64,000 bases of DNA from Leptobrachium leishanense (taxonomy: Eukaryota; Chordata; Amphibia; Anura; Megophryidae): assembly GCA_009667805.1 (NCBI GenBank), contig CM019069.1, forward strand, positions 55,308,422-55,372,421. The letters are read 5' to 3'. The number at the start of each line of letters is the position of its first letter. The stretch's first letter is position 1. The position numbers and the translations under genes are program-made. The notes beneath the pieces were generated by a model, which saw only the letters and a program-made list of their open reading frames with translations, did no database searches and had not been told where the DNA came from. Shown one piece after another: positions 44,657-54,979 of the stretch.

Positions 44657-46932
44657 CTATAAAAAATGACGTAGCTCAAAGTCATTATTAAGACCATAGG
44701 GAGCTAGAGTGCCGTACTCATAAATATACCTCATTTCCTCTTTGGCTAGGATAAGATCTAAATTACCTCCCCTCCAACTCTTCCTCACTTTTTTAAGGAC
44801 ACAAAATTCTAAACCAGCAGGATTCTGCATATGCTGTTCTTTAAAATGTAGTGAGAGGTTGTGCATTTCATATCCCCTTCTAATGTTGCGGAGGTGCTCC
44901 CCCACACGTGTAGCTAGCGGTCTAGATGTCCTTCCAATATAATGGAGTCCACACGGACACGTCAAACAGTATATTACATATTTAGATGCACAATTATATA
45001 CCCCTTTAATTGTAATGGTCTTATCTTTTACCGTGATCTCATGGATCTTTCGCTGGCCTTGATGGTTCTTGCACCCTAAACATTTTCCGCACTTGTAGAA
45101 ACCTTCTTTTACCCCCAATATATGGGGCGACTTCCCTTTTTTACTCCTAAATGCACTATTTACAAGTTGATCCTTCAAGTTGCTGGCTCCTCGACATATG
45201 AATTTCGGCTCAATTGGGATGATCTCCCGTAGTATGGGGTCTTGCCGCAAGACCTCCAATAATTACGGATAATCCCCCTAATCCCTCTATTGCCTGTGCT
45301 GTAGTCAAAAATGAAGGGGACCTGGTTAGAGGGCAACTCAACTGATTTACTTCTAGACTTATATTCTAATAGGGTACCCCTATCCACCATCTGGACTTCT
45401 CCTATAATCTCCTCCATCTTATCGGGGTCATACCCCTTATCTACAAATTCGGCAGATAATTTAACGGCCTGGCGCTTATAATCGATAATATCCGTGCAAT
45501 TACGTCTAACCCTCAACATCTGGCCTCGGGGGACTCCCCTCAACCAACATGGGAGATGCCCACTCCTGATGTCAATAAAACTATTGACATCAGTCTTCTT
45601 AAAAAAGGTACGGGTTCTAAGCTCACCTTCTTTAACAAATACCTCTAGATCAAGAAAATTGACTTGGCTCTTACTCCAAACATTAGTCAACTTAATGCCC
45701 CAGTCATTACTATTCAAATAATCAAGATATTCCATAAGGCCATTCTCCGTGCCTTGCCAAACCATTAGCACATCGTCGATGTATCTTTTATAGAGGACGA
45801 GGTTCTGCGCCCAGCCACGCGAACCATAGATCCACCGGGATTCCCAGTAGGTCATAAAAAGGTTGGCGTAGCTGGGCGCGAACCTCGCCCCCATAGCTGT
45901 TCCCTTCTTCTGCATAAAAACTTTCTCATCAAATGAAAAGTAATTGTTTTCCAACACTAATGCGATCCCCTCTACAATATACTCAATCTGTTGTAAATTG
46001 AACCCTCCAGACTCTCTAAGCAAATGAGTTACTGCTTCGCATCCCCTATTGTGGGGGATGATCGTATAAAGAGCCTCAACATCGCAGGTAACAAGCCAAT
46101 ATTCGGGCTGCCATTTTATTTTCTCCAGTTCCTGGAGGACATTAATACTATCCTTCAGGTGAGATGGACTAGTAGTCACTATGGGTTGCAGTAGATGGTC
46201 CAAATATTCAGACACCCTGCTAGAGACACTATCAATGCCCGCTATAATGGGCCTTCCAGGGGGATGTGTGGCATTCTTATGCAATTTTGGAAGCCAATAG
46301 AACACAGGGACACGCGGATGCACAACCCGAAGATACTCATATTCCTGTTCATTCAGGATGCCTTCATCCCTACCCCTCTTCAAAAATACCTCGAATTTAC
46401 TAGCAATCTCCTTCGTAGGATCTCCTTTCAAGACCTCGTATGTTCCTATATCACCCAATATACGTTCAGCTTCCTTAACATAGTAATCCTTAGAAAGGAT
46501 CACCACTCCACCCCCCTTATCTGCTGGTTTCACAACTATACTATCATCATTTTGTAAATCTTCCAAGGCCTCTTTCTCCTGTTTGGTCAAATTGCTATTG
46601 GTGCGATTGCACTTCTTTTCCAATTTATCAAGATCTTTAAGGACCATGGTCTCAAACGTAGTTATTTCACGTGATAGCATGTGTTTGGGATAAAAAGTGG
46701 ACTTAGTTTTTAATGCTGTATGCACAAAGTTTAGATCCTCACTCGCCTCTTTTTCTACCGCCGTTTTATGGAAATATTTTTTCAAAGCCAGTTTCCGCTT
46801 AAATTTCTGAAGGTCCACATATACCTCGAATTTATTAAGTTTCTTAGTCGGGGCATATTTAAGGCCTTTTTGCAGGAGTTTGACATGATGGCGGGTAAGA
46901 ACCTTGGCACTAAGGTTGAAGATGCCATCCAT
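44657..46932 (-). pseudogene. PLE ORF2, unit A: RT plus GIY-YIG with one frameshift
   Basis: Starting at MDGIFNLSAK (46930-46932), the RT part is intact to about 45259 and contains TCDVEALYT, GTAMGARFAPS and YIDDVLMVW. A single missing base near 45259 (ATTGGAGG instead of the ATTGGGAGG of unit C) shifts the frame, and the C-terminal 200 residues (KCGKCLGCK, YVIYCLTCPCGLHYIGRTS) follow in another frame to 44657. Other than this the sequence is nearly the same as unit C. The missing base could be a real mutation or a consensus error. Confidence 0.85.
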
Positions 46933-47070
46933 TTTCACCTCCTTTCCCTTTTTTCCTTGTACCAATTTCCCCGCTCTTCTTCCTCGTCTACGGAGAGCCT
47001 TCTTTTTCCTCTTACTGGGTTTCCCCCCAGTTCAGATCCCGATCTGGTGGTGGGTACCCTTCTTTTTGCT

Positions 47071-47889
47071 TTACATGTGGGGACCCTGAGTGAAAACCTC
47101 CTCCTCCCGAGACAGGGTCAGAGGTTCAAACCTATTTCTCAGTGGAACATGAGGAGGTTGGTAATGGGGGGATGATGGTCTAGTCAATCCCAAATCCCTT
47201 TTACCCACAAATCTTCCACCCCTTCTATTGTGGACAGTTTCCCATCCATATTGCTGATTCTGACCATTCCTTACAGAATGTATCCTATTTCTATTCCCTC
47301 CCCTATATGGTAAAGGCTGTCTCCATTCCCCTTGACGATAACCTTGAGTTTGGTATCTGCCATATGGGGCGGCATTAGGGTATCCATTCCATGGTTTAGA
47401 AGGTCTAGGGGTGTATACTTCTTTAACACGGGGGTGTTTGTAATGGGTTGATCTATTTTTCCCAAAGGCAGGGGACCTAATGCCTCCCTTAAATTCCACT
47501 CCGCCGCCTTTGGGTCGTCCCGTTCCTTTTTGTTTTCTAACATTCCCAGACTCATAGTCCTGAATGTCTCTCCTATATTTCCTTACTTTAATAGCCACTG
47601 TTTCCTTTTCTACTTTCTCCAGGGTCTTAGCCAAGGCCCCTGAGAAGGTTTCCAACTCCTCACTACTCGAGCAATTACTCAATTGCTGCTGTAGACCATT
47701 AACCTCCCCATTAATCTCTATGAGGTTTTCCTTTCTCCTCTCCACAATAAGGCCCATAAGCCTAAGGGAAAAGTTTTCCAATTCCTTATTCCACCTTTCC
47801 ATAAATGGTATAACATGTCTATCAAAAGTGGGTTCTTTATCGAACCTCAACCCCCTAGGGGTAATTTTTTCTTTAATGTATTTTTCCAA
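47071..47889 (-). pseudogene. PLE ORF1, unit A, frameshifted at 3' end
   Basis: 272-residue frame from MEKYIKEKITPRGLRFDKEP to SREEEVFTQGPHM. A one-base loss in a T run near 47091 shifts the frame before the KKEGYPPP-like end seen in unit C. An upstream in-frame extension (toward ATGGCTATACAATC at about 48078) is broken by a one-base difference near 47990. Role as for the unit C copy. Confidence 0.75.
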
Positions 47890-48106
47890 TGTGGATATTT
47901 CCCATTTAATTTTCAGTTCTTTTTGTAATAACCTATCAATATGTATTTTTAATGTTTCTTTATCCGCGGGGAGGCTAAATTGATTCCTTGCACAGCCTCC
48001 TCCAGACAGACCTCTACCATGAATAATTCTTCCATATAATGGCCAAATCGGTCCCTACAAGATTGTATAGCCATCCTTGCTGCCCCTTAAATAGGAAAAA
48101 AGGCGA

Positions 48107-49190
48107 AATACACAAGACAAGAAAAAAGGGGCGCCAAGATGGAAATAGTGACACCTCGCCAATACGAACAGATACAGCAGCTTAGTCCAGATAGGGTGTT
48201 TCCTACACACACCCAATATAGAAATCTAGATGCACACGAAAAAAGGACAGCGCTTGTATATGGTCATATACGGCGAAGAACAAATGAGGTCCACAACCAC
48301 AAAACAGTGCAGATGGAAATAAACTTAACAAGTTTTACCAATAGCAGGATGACAGAGATGTGGGCATTCCCGATGACATGTAAAAAATAGAAAAAATGGC
48401 ACAATAGCGCAACACAGTACAGCTAAAATACAATATCGTATATAGCAATAGCCCACTCACATGGATCAGAGCCTATATAATTCAAGGCTCTGTATATCAG
48501 CAGTGGGTCTCTTCAGGGATGACCCCGTCCCATATCCATGCGTCTTCTGAGAAATCTCACATGTGGATAGAGAACAAACACAAATGGACCATAGCGTAAA
48601 TCAGCCTGGTATGAATAAGCATATCGATCTGAAAGAGCCAAACTCACGTGATATTGAGCCTGTGAAATAAACACTGGCTCCGTACTCGCACTTCTGGTGT
48701 AAATAGGGTACACCCACCCCTTTTTATTCCTCAGTCACCAAAAAATGGAGGATTTCCTTCTTATGAAGTAAAAAAAGTTTAATTGCATAAAAAAAGTAAC
48801 CAAAACGCGTTTCGCTGTCACAACAGCTTCATCAGTTGGTCATATCTACATAGATCTAAACAGACTATATATAAAATATTCGTACCCCCAGCAATCAGGT
48901 GCCATCAATTTGGTTAATCACCACAATAATTTCACACATGGGATCGGTGTTCACTTCCGTCGCTCCCTGTTGCTTATTGATCGAACCCCCGGCGGGACGG
49001 GCGCTCGTGCGCATGCGCGTCGTTGTTTGATTCGGACTTCCTTCTTCCTGTTCATCGGCACGCCGCCTCCTCTGCGATCATGAGCGCCATCTTTGAAAAT
49101 CCAATGCCCTCACTGTGTCCCATCTCAGAGTCCGGCTATTACAGCCATATAATCAAAATACCGGAAAAAACGGCGACATATCCATCTGTA
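48107..49190 (-). repeat. PLTR 2 (unit A, upstream copy)
   Basis: About 1084 bases, matching PLTRs 3 and 4 on the other strand. It ends inward at AATACACAAGACAAG and outward at CATCTGTAACG. Hammerhead-like motif at 48797-48842. It should hold the transcription start of unit A. Confidence 0.85.
48797..48842 (-). ncRNA. Hammerhead-ribozyme-like motif, PLTR 2
   Basis: Same 46 bases as at 50495-50540, reversed. Confidence 0.6.
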
Positions 49191-49192
49191 AC

Positions 49193-50148
49193 GAATGATA
49201 AAATACAGATACCCATACAGAGGGAAAACGTACCCCCATATGGGACCACAATTACTATCTAAAATACCACATGAATCACAAAAAAAAAGTACATATACCG
49301 GGGGAAAAAGGATATATATAAAAAAGGGATAAAACAAAATATAGAAAAGAAAAAAATAAACAAATATAAAGTATTAAAGGTAAATCAATAAAACGAATAG
49401 TGAGAACAGGTAGTGACAAAAATAAATAGAATCATAAAGAAAAATTTATAAAAAAAATGTTTTTATAAAAAATCTATGAAAAAACTATAAAAAATGACGT
49501 AGCTCAAAGTCATTATTAAGACCATAGGGAGCTAGAGTGCCGTACTCATAAAATACCTCATTTCCTCTTTGGCTAGGATAAGATCTAAATTACCTCCCCT
49601 CCAACTCTTCCTCACTTTTTTAAGGACACAAAATTCTAAACCAGCAGGATTCTGCATATGCTGTTCTTTAAAATGTAGTGAGAGGTTGTGCATTTCATAT
49701 CCTTCTAATGTTGCGGAGGTGCTCCCCCACACGTGTAGCTAGCGGTCTAGATGTCCTTCCAATATAATGGAGTCCACACGGACACGTCAAACAGTATATT
49801 ACATATTTAGATGCAAATTATATACCCCTTTAATTGTAATGGTCTTATCTTTTACCGTGATCTCATGGATCTTTCGCTGGCCTTGATGGTTCTTGCACCC
49901 TAAATTTTCCGCACTTGTAGAAACCTTCTTTTACCCCATATATGGGGCGACTTCCCCTTTTTACTCCTAAATGCACTATTTACAAGTTGATCCTTCAAGT
50001 TGCTGGCTCCTCGACATATGAATTTCGGCTCAATTGGGATGATCTCCCGTAGTATGGGGTCTTGCCGCAGACCTCCCAATAATTACGGATAATCCCCCTA
50101 ATCCCTCTATTGCCTGTGCTGTAGTCAAAAATGAAGGGGACCTGGTTA
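49193..50148 (-). pseudogene. PLE unit B: truncated ORF2 end and 3' region
   Basis: Minus-strand copy of the last part of ORF2 (from FIFDYSTGNRGIRG at about 50133 to ELRHFL) and the 3' untranslated A/T-rich stretch, directly upstream of PLTR 2. It carries several one- and two-base deletions (for example the RNIRRGYEM region near 49700 and KCGKCLGC near 49905) and cannot be read through. Confidence 0.85.
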
Positions 50149-51226
50149 CAGATGGATATGTCGCCGTTTTTTCCGGTATTTTGATTATATGGCTGTAATA
50201 GCCGGACTCTGAGATGGGACACAGTGAGGGCATTGGATTTTCAAAGATGGCGCTCATGATCGCAGAGGAGGCGGCGTGCCGATGAACAGGAAGAAGGAAG
50301 TCCGAATCAAACAACGACGCGCATGCGCACGAGCGCCCGTCCCGCCGGGGGTTCGATCAATAAGCAACAGGGAGCGACGGAAGTGAACACCGATCCCATG
50401 TGTGAAATTATTGTGGTGATTAACCAAATTGATGGCACCTGATTGCTGGGGGTACGAATATTTTATATATAGTCTGTTTAGATCTATGTAGATATGACCA
50501 ACTGATGAAGCTGTTGTGACAGCGAAACGCGTTTTGGTTACTTTTTTTATGCAATTAAACTTTTTTTCTTCATAAGAAGGAAATCCTCCATTTTTTGGTG
50601 ACTGAGGAATAAAAAGGGGGTGGGTGTACCCTATTTACACCAGAAGTGCGAGTACGGAGCCAGTGTTTATTTCACAGGCTCAATATCACGTGAGTTTGGC
50701 TCTTTCAGATCGATATGCTTATTCATACCAGGCTGATTTACGCTATGGTCCATTTGTGTTTGTTCTCTATCCACATGTGAGATTTCTCAGAAGACGCATG
50801 GATATGGGACGGGGTCATCCTGAAGAGACCCACTGCTGATATACAGAGCCTTGAATTATATAGGCTCTGATCCATGTGAGTGGGCTATTGCTATATACAT
50901 ATTGTATTTTAGCTGTACTGTGTTGCGCTATTGTGCCATTTTTTCTATTTTTTACATGTCATCGGAATGCCCACATCTCTGTCATCCTGCTATTGGTAAA
51001 ATTGTTAAGTTTATTTCCATCTGCACTGTTTTGTGGTTGTGGACCTCATTTGTTCTTCGCCGTATATGACCATATACAAGCGCTGTCCTTTTTTCGTGTG
51101 CATCTAGATTTCTATATTGGGTGTGTGTAGGAAACACCCTATCTGGACTAAGCTGCTGTATCTGTTCGTATTGGCGAGGTGTCACTATTTCCATCTTGGC
51201 GCCCCTTTTTTCTTGTCTTGTGTATT
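50147..51226 (+). repeat. PLTR 3 (unit C, upstream copy)
   Basis: About 1080 bases from CAGATGGATATGTCGCCG to CTTGTCTTGTGTATT; direct repeat of PLTR 4. Differs from it by several one-base indels (near 50568, 50820, 50900 and 51000). Contains the hammerhead-like motif and, on both sides, long hairpins. Confidence 0.85.
50495..50540 (+). ncRNA. Hammerhead-ribozyme-like motif, PLTR 3
   Basis: In order: stem I 5' strand TGACCAA (50495-50501), core CTGATGA (50502-50508), an extra A (50509), stem II GCTG-TTGTGA-CAGC (50510-50523), core GAAA (50524-50527), a minimal palindromic stem III ACGCGT, the cleavage triplet GTT ending at 50533, and stem I 3' strand TTGGTTA (50534-50540), which pairs with TGACCAA with one G-T wobble. 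This is a type I hammerhead layout. The extra A before stem II is non-standard and GTT is a weaker but allowed cleavage site. PLE terminal repeats are known to carry hammerhead ribozymes, often with very short stem III. Self-cleavage here is not shown. Confidence 0.65.
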
Positions 51227-51444
51227 TCGCCTTTTTTCCTATTTAAGGGGCAGCAAGGATGGCTATACAATCTTGTAGGGACCGATTTGGCCATTATATG
51301 GAAGAATTATTCATGGTAGAGGTCTGTCTGGAGGAGGCTGTGCAAGGGAATCAATTTAGCCTCCCCGCGGATAAGAAACATTAAAAAATACATATTGATA
51401 GGTTATTACAAAAAGAACTGAAAATTAAATGGGAAATATCCACA

Positions 51445-52401
51445 TTGGAAAAATACATTAAAGAAAAAATTACCCCTAGGGGGTTGAGGTTCGATAAAGA
51501 ACCCACTTTTGATAGACATGTTATACCATTTATGGAAAGGTGGAATAAGGAATTGGAAAACTTTTCCCTTAGGCTTATGGGCCTTATTGTGGAGAGGAGA
51601 AAGGAAAACCTCATAGAGATTAATGGGGAGGTTAATGGTCTACAGCAGCAATTGAGTAATTGCTCGAGTAGTGAGGAGTTGGAAACCTTCTCAGGGGCCT
51701 TGGCTAAGACCCTGGAGAAAGTAGAAAAGGAAACAGTGGCTATTAAAGTAAGGAAATATAGGAGAGACATTCAGGACTATGAGTCTGGGAATGTTAGAAA
51801 ACAAAAAGGAACGGGACGACCCAAAGGCGGCGGAGTGGAATTTAAGGGAGGCATTAGGTCCCCTGCCTTTGGGAAAAATAGATCAACCCATTACAAACAC
51901 CCCCGTGTTAAAGAAGTATACACCCCTAGACCTTCTAAACCATGGAATGGATACCCTAATGCCGCCCCATATGGCAGATACCAAACTCAAGGTTATCGTC
52001 AAGGGGAATGGAGACAGCCTTTACCATATAGGGGAGGGAATAGAAATAGGATACATTCTGTAAGGAATGGTCAGAATCAGCAATATGGATGGGAAACTGT
52101 CCACAATAGAAGGGGTGGAAGATTTGTGGGTAAAAGGGATTTGGGATTGACTAGACCATCATCCCCCCATTACCAACCTCCTCATGTTCCACTGAGAAAT
52201 AGGTTTGAACCTCTGACCCTGTCTCGGGAGGAGGAGGTTTTTCACTCAGGGTCCCCACATGTAAAGCAAAAAGAAGGGTACCCACCACCAGATCGGGATC
52301 TGAACTGGGGGGGAAACCCAGTAAGAGGAAAAAGAAGGCTCTCCGTAGACGAGGAAGAAGAGCGGGGAAATTGGTACAAGGAAAAAAGGGAAAGGAGGTG
52401 A
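51445..52401 (+). CDS. PLE ORF1, unit C
   Basis: 318 residues from MEKYIKEKITPRGLRF to EERGNWYKEKRERR. The N-terminal 130 residues are charged and probably helical (KETVAIKVRKYRRD); the middle is rich in Gly, Arg, Asn, Tyr and Gln (RGGNRNRIHSVRNGQNQQYG), as in proteins that bind nucleic acid. No Zn knuckle is seen. It ends at TGA 52399-52401, two bases before the ORF2 ATG, so reinitiation is possible. A longer form may start near 51259 (ATGGCTATACAATC..), where a one-base difference from unit A now creates a stop (TAA near 51383). Function in PLEs is not known well; role as RNA-binding ORF1 is inference. Confidence 0.75.
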   Translation: MEKYIKEKITPRGLRFDKEPTFDRHVIPFMERWNKELENFSLRLMGLIVERRKENLIEINGEVNGLQQQLSNCSSSEELETFSGALAKTLEKVEKETVAIKVRKYRRDIQDYESGNVRKQKGTGRPKGGGVEFKGGIRSPAFGKNRSTHYKHPRVKEVYTPRPSKPWNGYPNAAPYGRYQTQGYRQGEWRQPLPYRGGNRNRIHSVRNGQNQQYGWETVHNRRGGRFVGKRDLGLTRPSSPHYQPPHVPLRNRFEPLTLSREEEVFHSGSPHVKQKEGYPPPDRDLNWGGNPVRGKRRLSVDEEEERGNWYKEKRERR

Positions 52402-52403
52402 AA

Positions 52404-54680
52404 ATGGATGGCATCTTCAACCTTAGTGCCAAGGTTCTTACCCGCCATCATGTCAAACTCCTGCAAAAAGGCCTTAAATATGCCCCGACTAAGAAACTTA
52501 ATAAATTCGAGGTATATGTGGACCTTCAGAAATTTAAGCGGAAACTGGCTTTGAAAAAATATTTCCATAAAACGGCGGTAGAAAAAGAGGCGAGTGAGGA
52601 TCTAAACTTTGTGCATACAGCATTAAAAACTAAGTCCACTTTTTATCCCAAACACATGCTATCACGTGAAATAACTACGTTTGAGACCATGGTCCTTAAA
52701 GATCTTGATAAATTGGAAAAGAAGTGCAATCGCACCAATAGCAATTTGACCAAACAGGAGAAAGAGGCCTTGGAAGATTTACAAAATGATGATAGTATAG
52801 TTGTGAAACCAGCAGATAAGGGGGGTGGAGTGGTGATCCTTTCTAAGGATTACTATGTTAAGGAAGCTGAACGTATATTGGGTGATATAGGAACATACGA
52901 GGTCTTGAAAGGAGATCCTACGAAGGAGATTGCTAGTAAATTCGAGGTATTTTTGAAGAGGGGTAGGGATGAAGGCATCCTGAATGAACAGGAATATGAG
53001 TATCTTCGGGTTGTGCATCCGCGTGTCCCTGTGTTCTATTGGCTTCCAAAATTGCATAAGAATGCCACACATCCCCCTGGAAGGCCCATTATAGCGGGCA
53101 TTGATAGTGTCTCTAGCAGGGTGTCTGAATATTTGGACCATCTACTGCAACCCATAGTGACTACTAGTCCATCTCACCTGAAGGATAGTATTAATGTCCT
53201 CCAGGAACTGGAGAAAATAAAATGGCAGCCCGAATATTGGCTTGTTACCTGCGATGTTGAGGCTCTTTATACGATCATCCCCCACAATAGGGGATGCGAA
53301 GCAGTAACTCATTTGCTTAGAGAGTCTGGAGGGTTCAATTTACAACAGATTGAGTATATTGTAGAGGGGATCGCATTAGTGTTGGAAAACAATTACTTTT
53401 CATTTGATGAGAAAGTTTTTATGCAGAAGAAGGGAACAGCTATGGGGGCGAGGTTCGCGCCCAGCTACGCCAACCTTTTTATGACCTACTGGGAATCCCG
53501 GTGGATCTATGGTTCGCGTGGCTGGGCGCAGAACCTCGTCCTCTATAAAAGATACATCGACGATGTGCTAATGGTTTGGCAAGGCACGGAGAATGGCCTT
53601 ATGGAATATCTTGATTATTTGAATAGTAATGACTGGGGCATTAAGTTGACTAATGTTTGGAGTAAGAGCCAAGTCAATTTTCTTGATTTAGAGGTATTTG
53701 TTAAAGAAGGTGAGCTTAGAACCCGTACCTTTTTTAAGAAGACTGATGTCAATAGTTTTATTGACATCAGGAGTGGGCATCTCCCATGTTGGTTGAGGGG
53801 AGTCCCCCGAGGCCAGATGTTGAGGGTTAGACGTAATTGCACGGATATTATCGATTATAAGCGCCAGGCCGTTAAATTATCTGCCGAATTTGTAGATAAG
53901 GGGTATGACCCCGATAAGATGGAGGAGATTATAGGAGAAGTCCAGATGGTGGATAGGGGTACCCTATTAGAATATAAGTCTAGAAGTAAATCAGTTGAGT
54001 TGCCCTCTAACCAGGTCCCCTTCATTTTTGACTACAGCACAGGCAATAGAGGGATTAGGGGGATTATCCGTAATTATTGGGAGGTCTTGCGGCAAGACCC
54101 CATACTACGGGAGATCATCCCAATTGAGCCGAAATTCATATGTCGAGGAGCCAGCAACTTGAAGGATCAACTTGTAAATAGTGCATTTAGGAGTAAAAAA
54201 GGGAAGTCGCCCCATATATTGGGGGTAAAAGAAGGTTTCTACAAGTGCGGAAAATGTTTAGGGTGCAAGAACCATCAAGGCCAGCGAAAGATCCATGAGA
54301 TCACGGTAAAAGATAAGACCATTACAATTAAAGGGGTATATAATTGTGCATCTAAATATGTAATATACTGTTTGACGTGTCCGTGTGGACTCCATTATAT
54401 TGGAAGGACATCTAGACCGCTAGCTACACGTGTGGGGGAGCACCTCCGCAACATTAGAAGGGGATATGAAATGCACAACCTCTCACTACATTTTAAAGAA
54501 CAGCATATGCAGAATCCTGCTGGTTTAGAATTTTGTGTCCTTAAAAAAGTGAGGAAGAGTTGGAGGGGAGGTAATTTAGATCTTATCCTAGCCAAAGAGG
54601 AAATGAGGTATATTTATGAGTACGGCACTCTAGCTCCCTATGGTCTTAACAATGACTTTGAGCTACGTCATTTTTTATAG
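52404..54680 (+). CDS. PLE ORF2, unit C: reverse transcriptase with GIY-YIG endonuclease, intact
   Basis: From the ATG at 52404 the protein has 758 residues with no stop; the open frame reaches back past it to at least 52371. RT: KPADKGGGVVILSKD (about 134-149), WLPKLHKNATHPPGRPIIAG (fingers), TCDVEALYT (motif A, Asp 284), GTAMGARFAPSYANL (motif B, about 345), YIDDVLMVW (motif C, 384-392) and VNFLDLEV. A cysteine pair block KCGKCLGCK (about 614) precedes the endonuclease, as in Penelope-type proteins. The GIY-YIG domain reads YVIYCLTCPCGLHYIGRTS..RVGEHL (about 652-690), with Tyr, Arg and Glu at the expected spots. The enzyme would nick target DNA and copy its RNA. All catalytic residues are present, so it could be active. 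The TATA, start and splicing of the transcript are not known. Confidence 0.9.
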   Translation: MDGIFNLSAKVLTRHHVKLLQKGLKYAPTKKLNKFEVYVDLQKFKRKLALKKYFHKTAVEKEASEDLNFVHTALKTKSTFYPKHMLSREITTFETMVLKDLDKLEKKCNRTNSNLTKQEKEALEDLQNDDSIVVKPADKGGGVVILSKDYYVKEAERILGDIGTYEVLKGDPTKEIASKFEVFLKRGRDEGILNEQEYEYLRVVHPRVPVFYWLPKLHKNATHPPGRPIIAGIDSVSSRVSEYLDHLLQPIVTTSPSHLKDSINVLQELEKIKWQPEYWLVTCDVEALYTIIPHNRGCEAVTHLLRESGGFNLQQIEYIVEGIALVLENNYFSFDEKVFMQKKGTAMGARFAPSYANLFMTYWESRWIYGSRGWAQNLVLYKRYIDDVLMVWQGTENGLMEYLDYLNSNDWGIKLTNVWSKSQVNFLDLEVFVKEGELRTRTFFKKTDVNSFIDIRSGHLPCWLRGVPRGQMLRVRRNCTDIIDYKRQAVKLSAEFVDKGYDPDKMEEIIGEVQMVDRGTLLEYKSRSKSVELPSNQVPFIFDYSTGNRGIRGIIRNYWEVLRQDPILREIIPIEPKFICRGASNLKDQLVNSAFRSKKGKSPHILGVKEGFYKCGKCLGCKNHQGQRKIHEITVKDKTITIKGVYNCASKYVIYCLTCPCGLHYIGRTSRPLATRVGEHLRNIRRGYEMHNLSLHFKEQHMQNPAGLEFCVLKKVRKSWRGGNLDLILAKEEMRYIYEYGTLAPYGLNNDFELRHFL

Positions 54681-54979
54681 ATTTTTTTCATAGATTTTTT
54701 ATAAAAACATTTTTTTTATAAATTTTTCTTTATGATTCTATTTATTTTTGTCACTACCTGTTCTCACTATTCGTTTTATTGATTTACCTTTTATACTTTA
54801 TATTTGTTTATTTTTTTCTTTTCTATATTTTATTTTTATCCCTTTTTTATATATATCCTTTGTCCCCCGGTATATGTACTTTTTTTTTTTGTGATTCATG
54901 TGGTATTTTAGATAGTAATTGTGGTCCCATATGGGGGTACGTTTTCCCTCTGTATGGGTATTTGTATTTTATCATTCGT
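54681..54979 (+). other. PLE unit C 3' region, A/T-rich
   Basis: Between ORF2 stop and PLTR 4: strongly T-rich (TTTTTTATAGATTTTTTTCA), matched in units A and B on the other strand. No gene. Confidence 0.75.

Noticed and set aside
50624..50839. 66-72 codon frame (MYPIYTRSASTEP..) repeated in all four PLTRs
   Set aside because: Conserved only because the PLTRs are near-identical copies; it sits just after the ribozyme-like motif in untranslated leader sequence and resembles no known domain.
51381..51770. 129-139 codon antisense frames to PLE ORF1
   Set aside because: Mirror frames of ORF1 seen in both units; Ser/Leu-rich composition expected from the antisense of charged codons.
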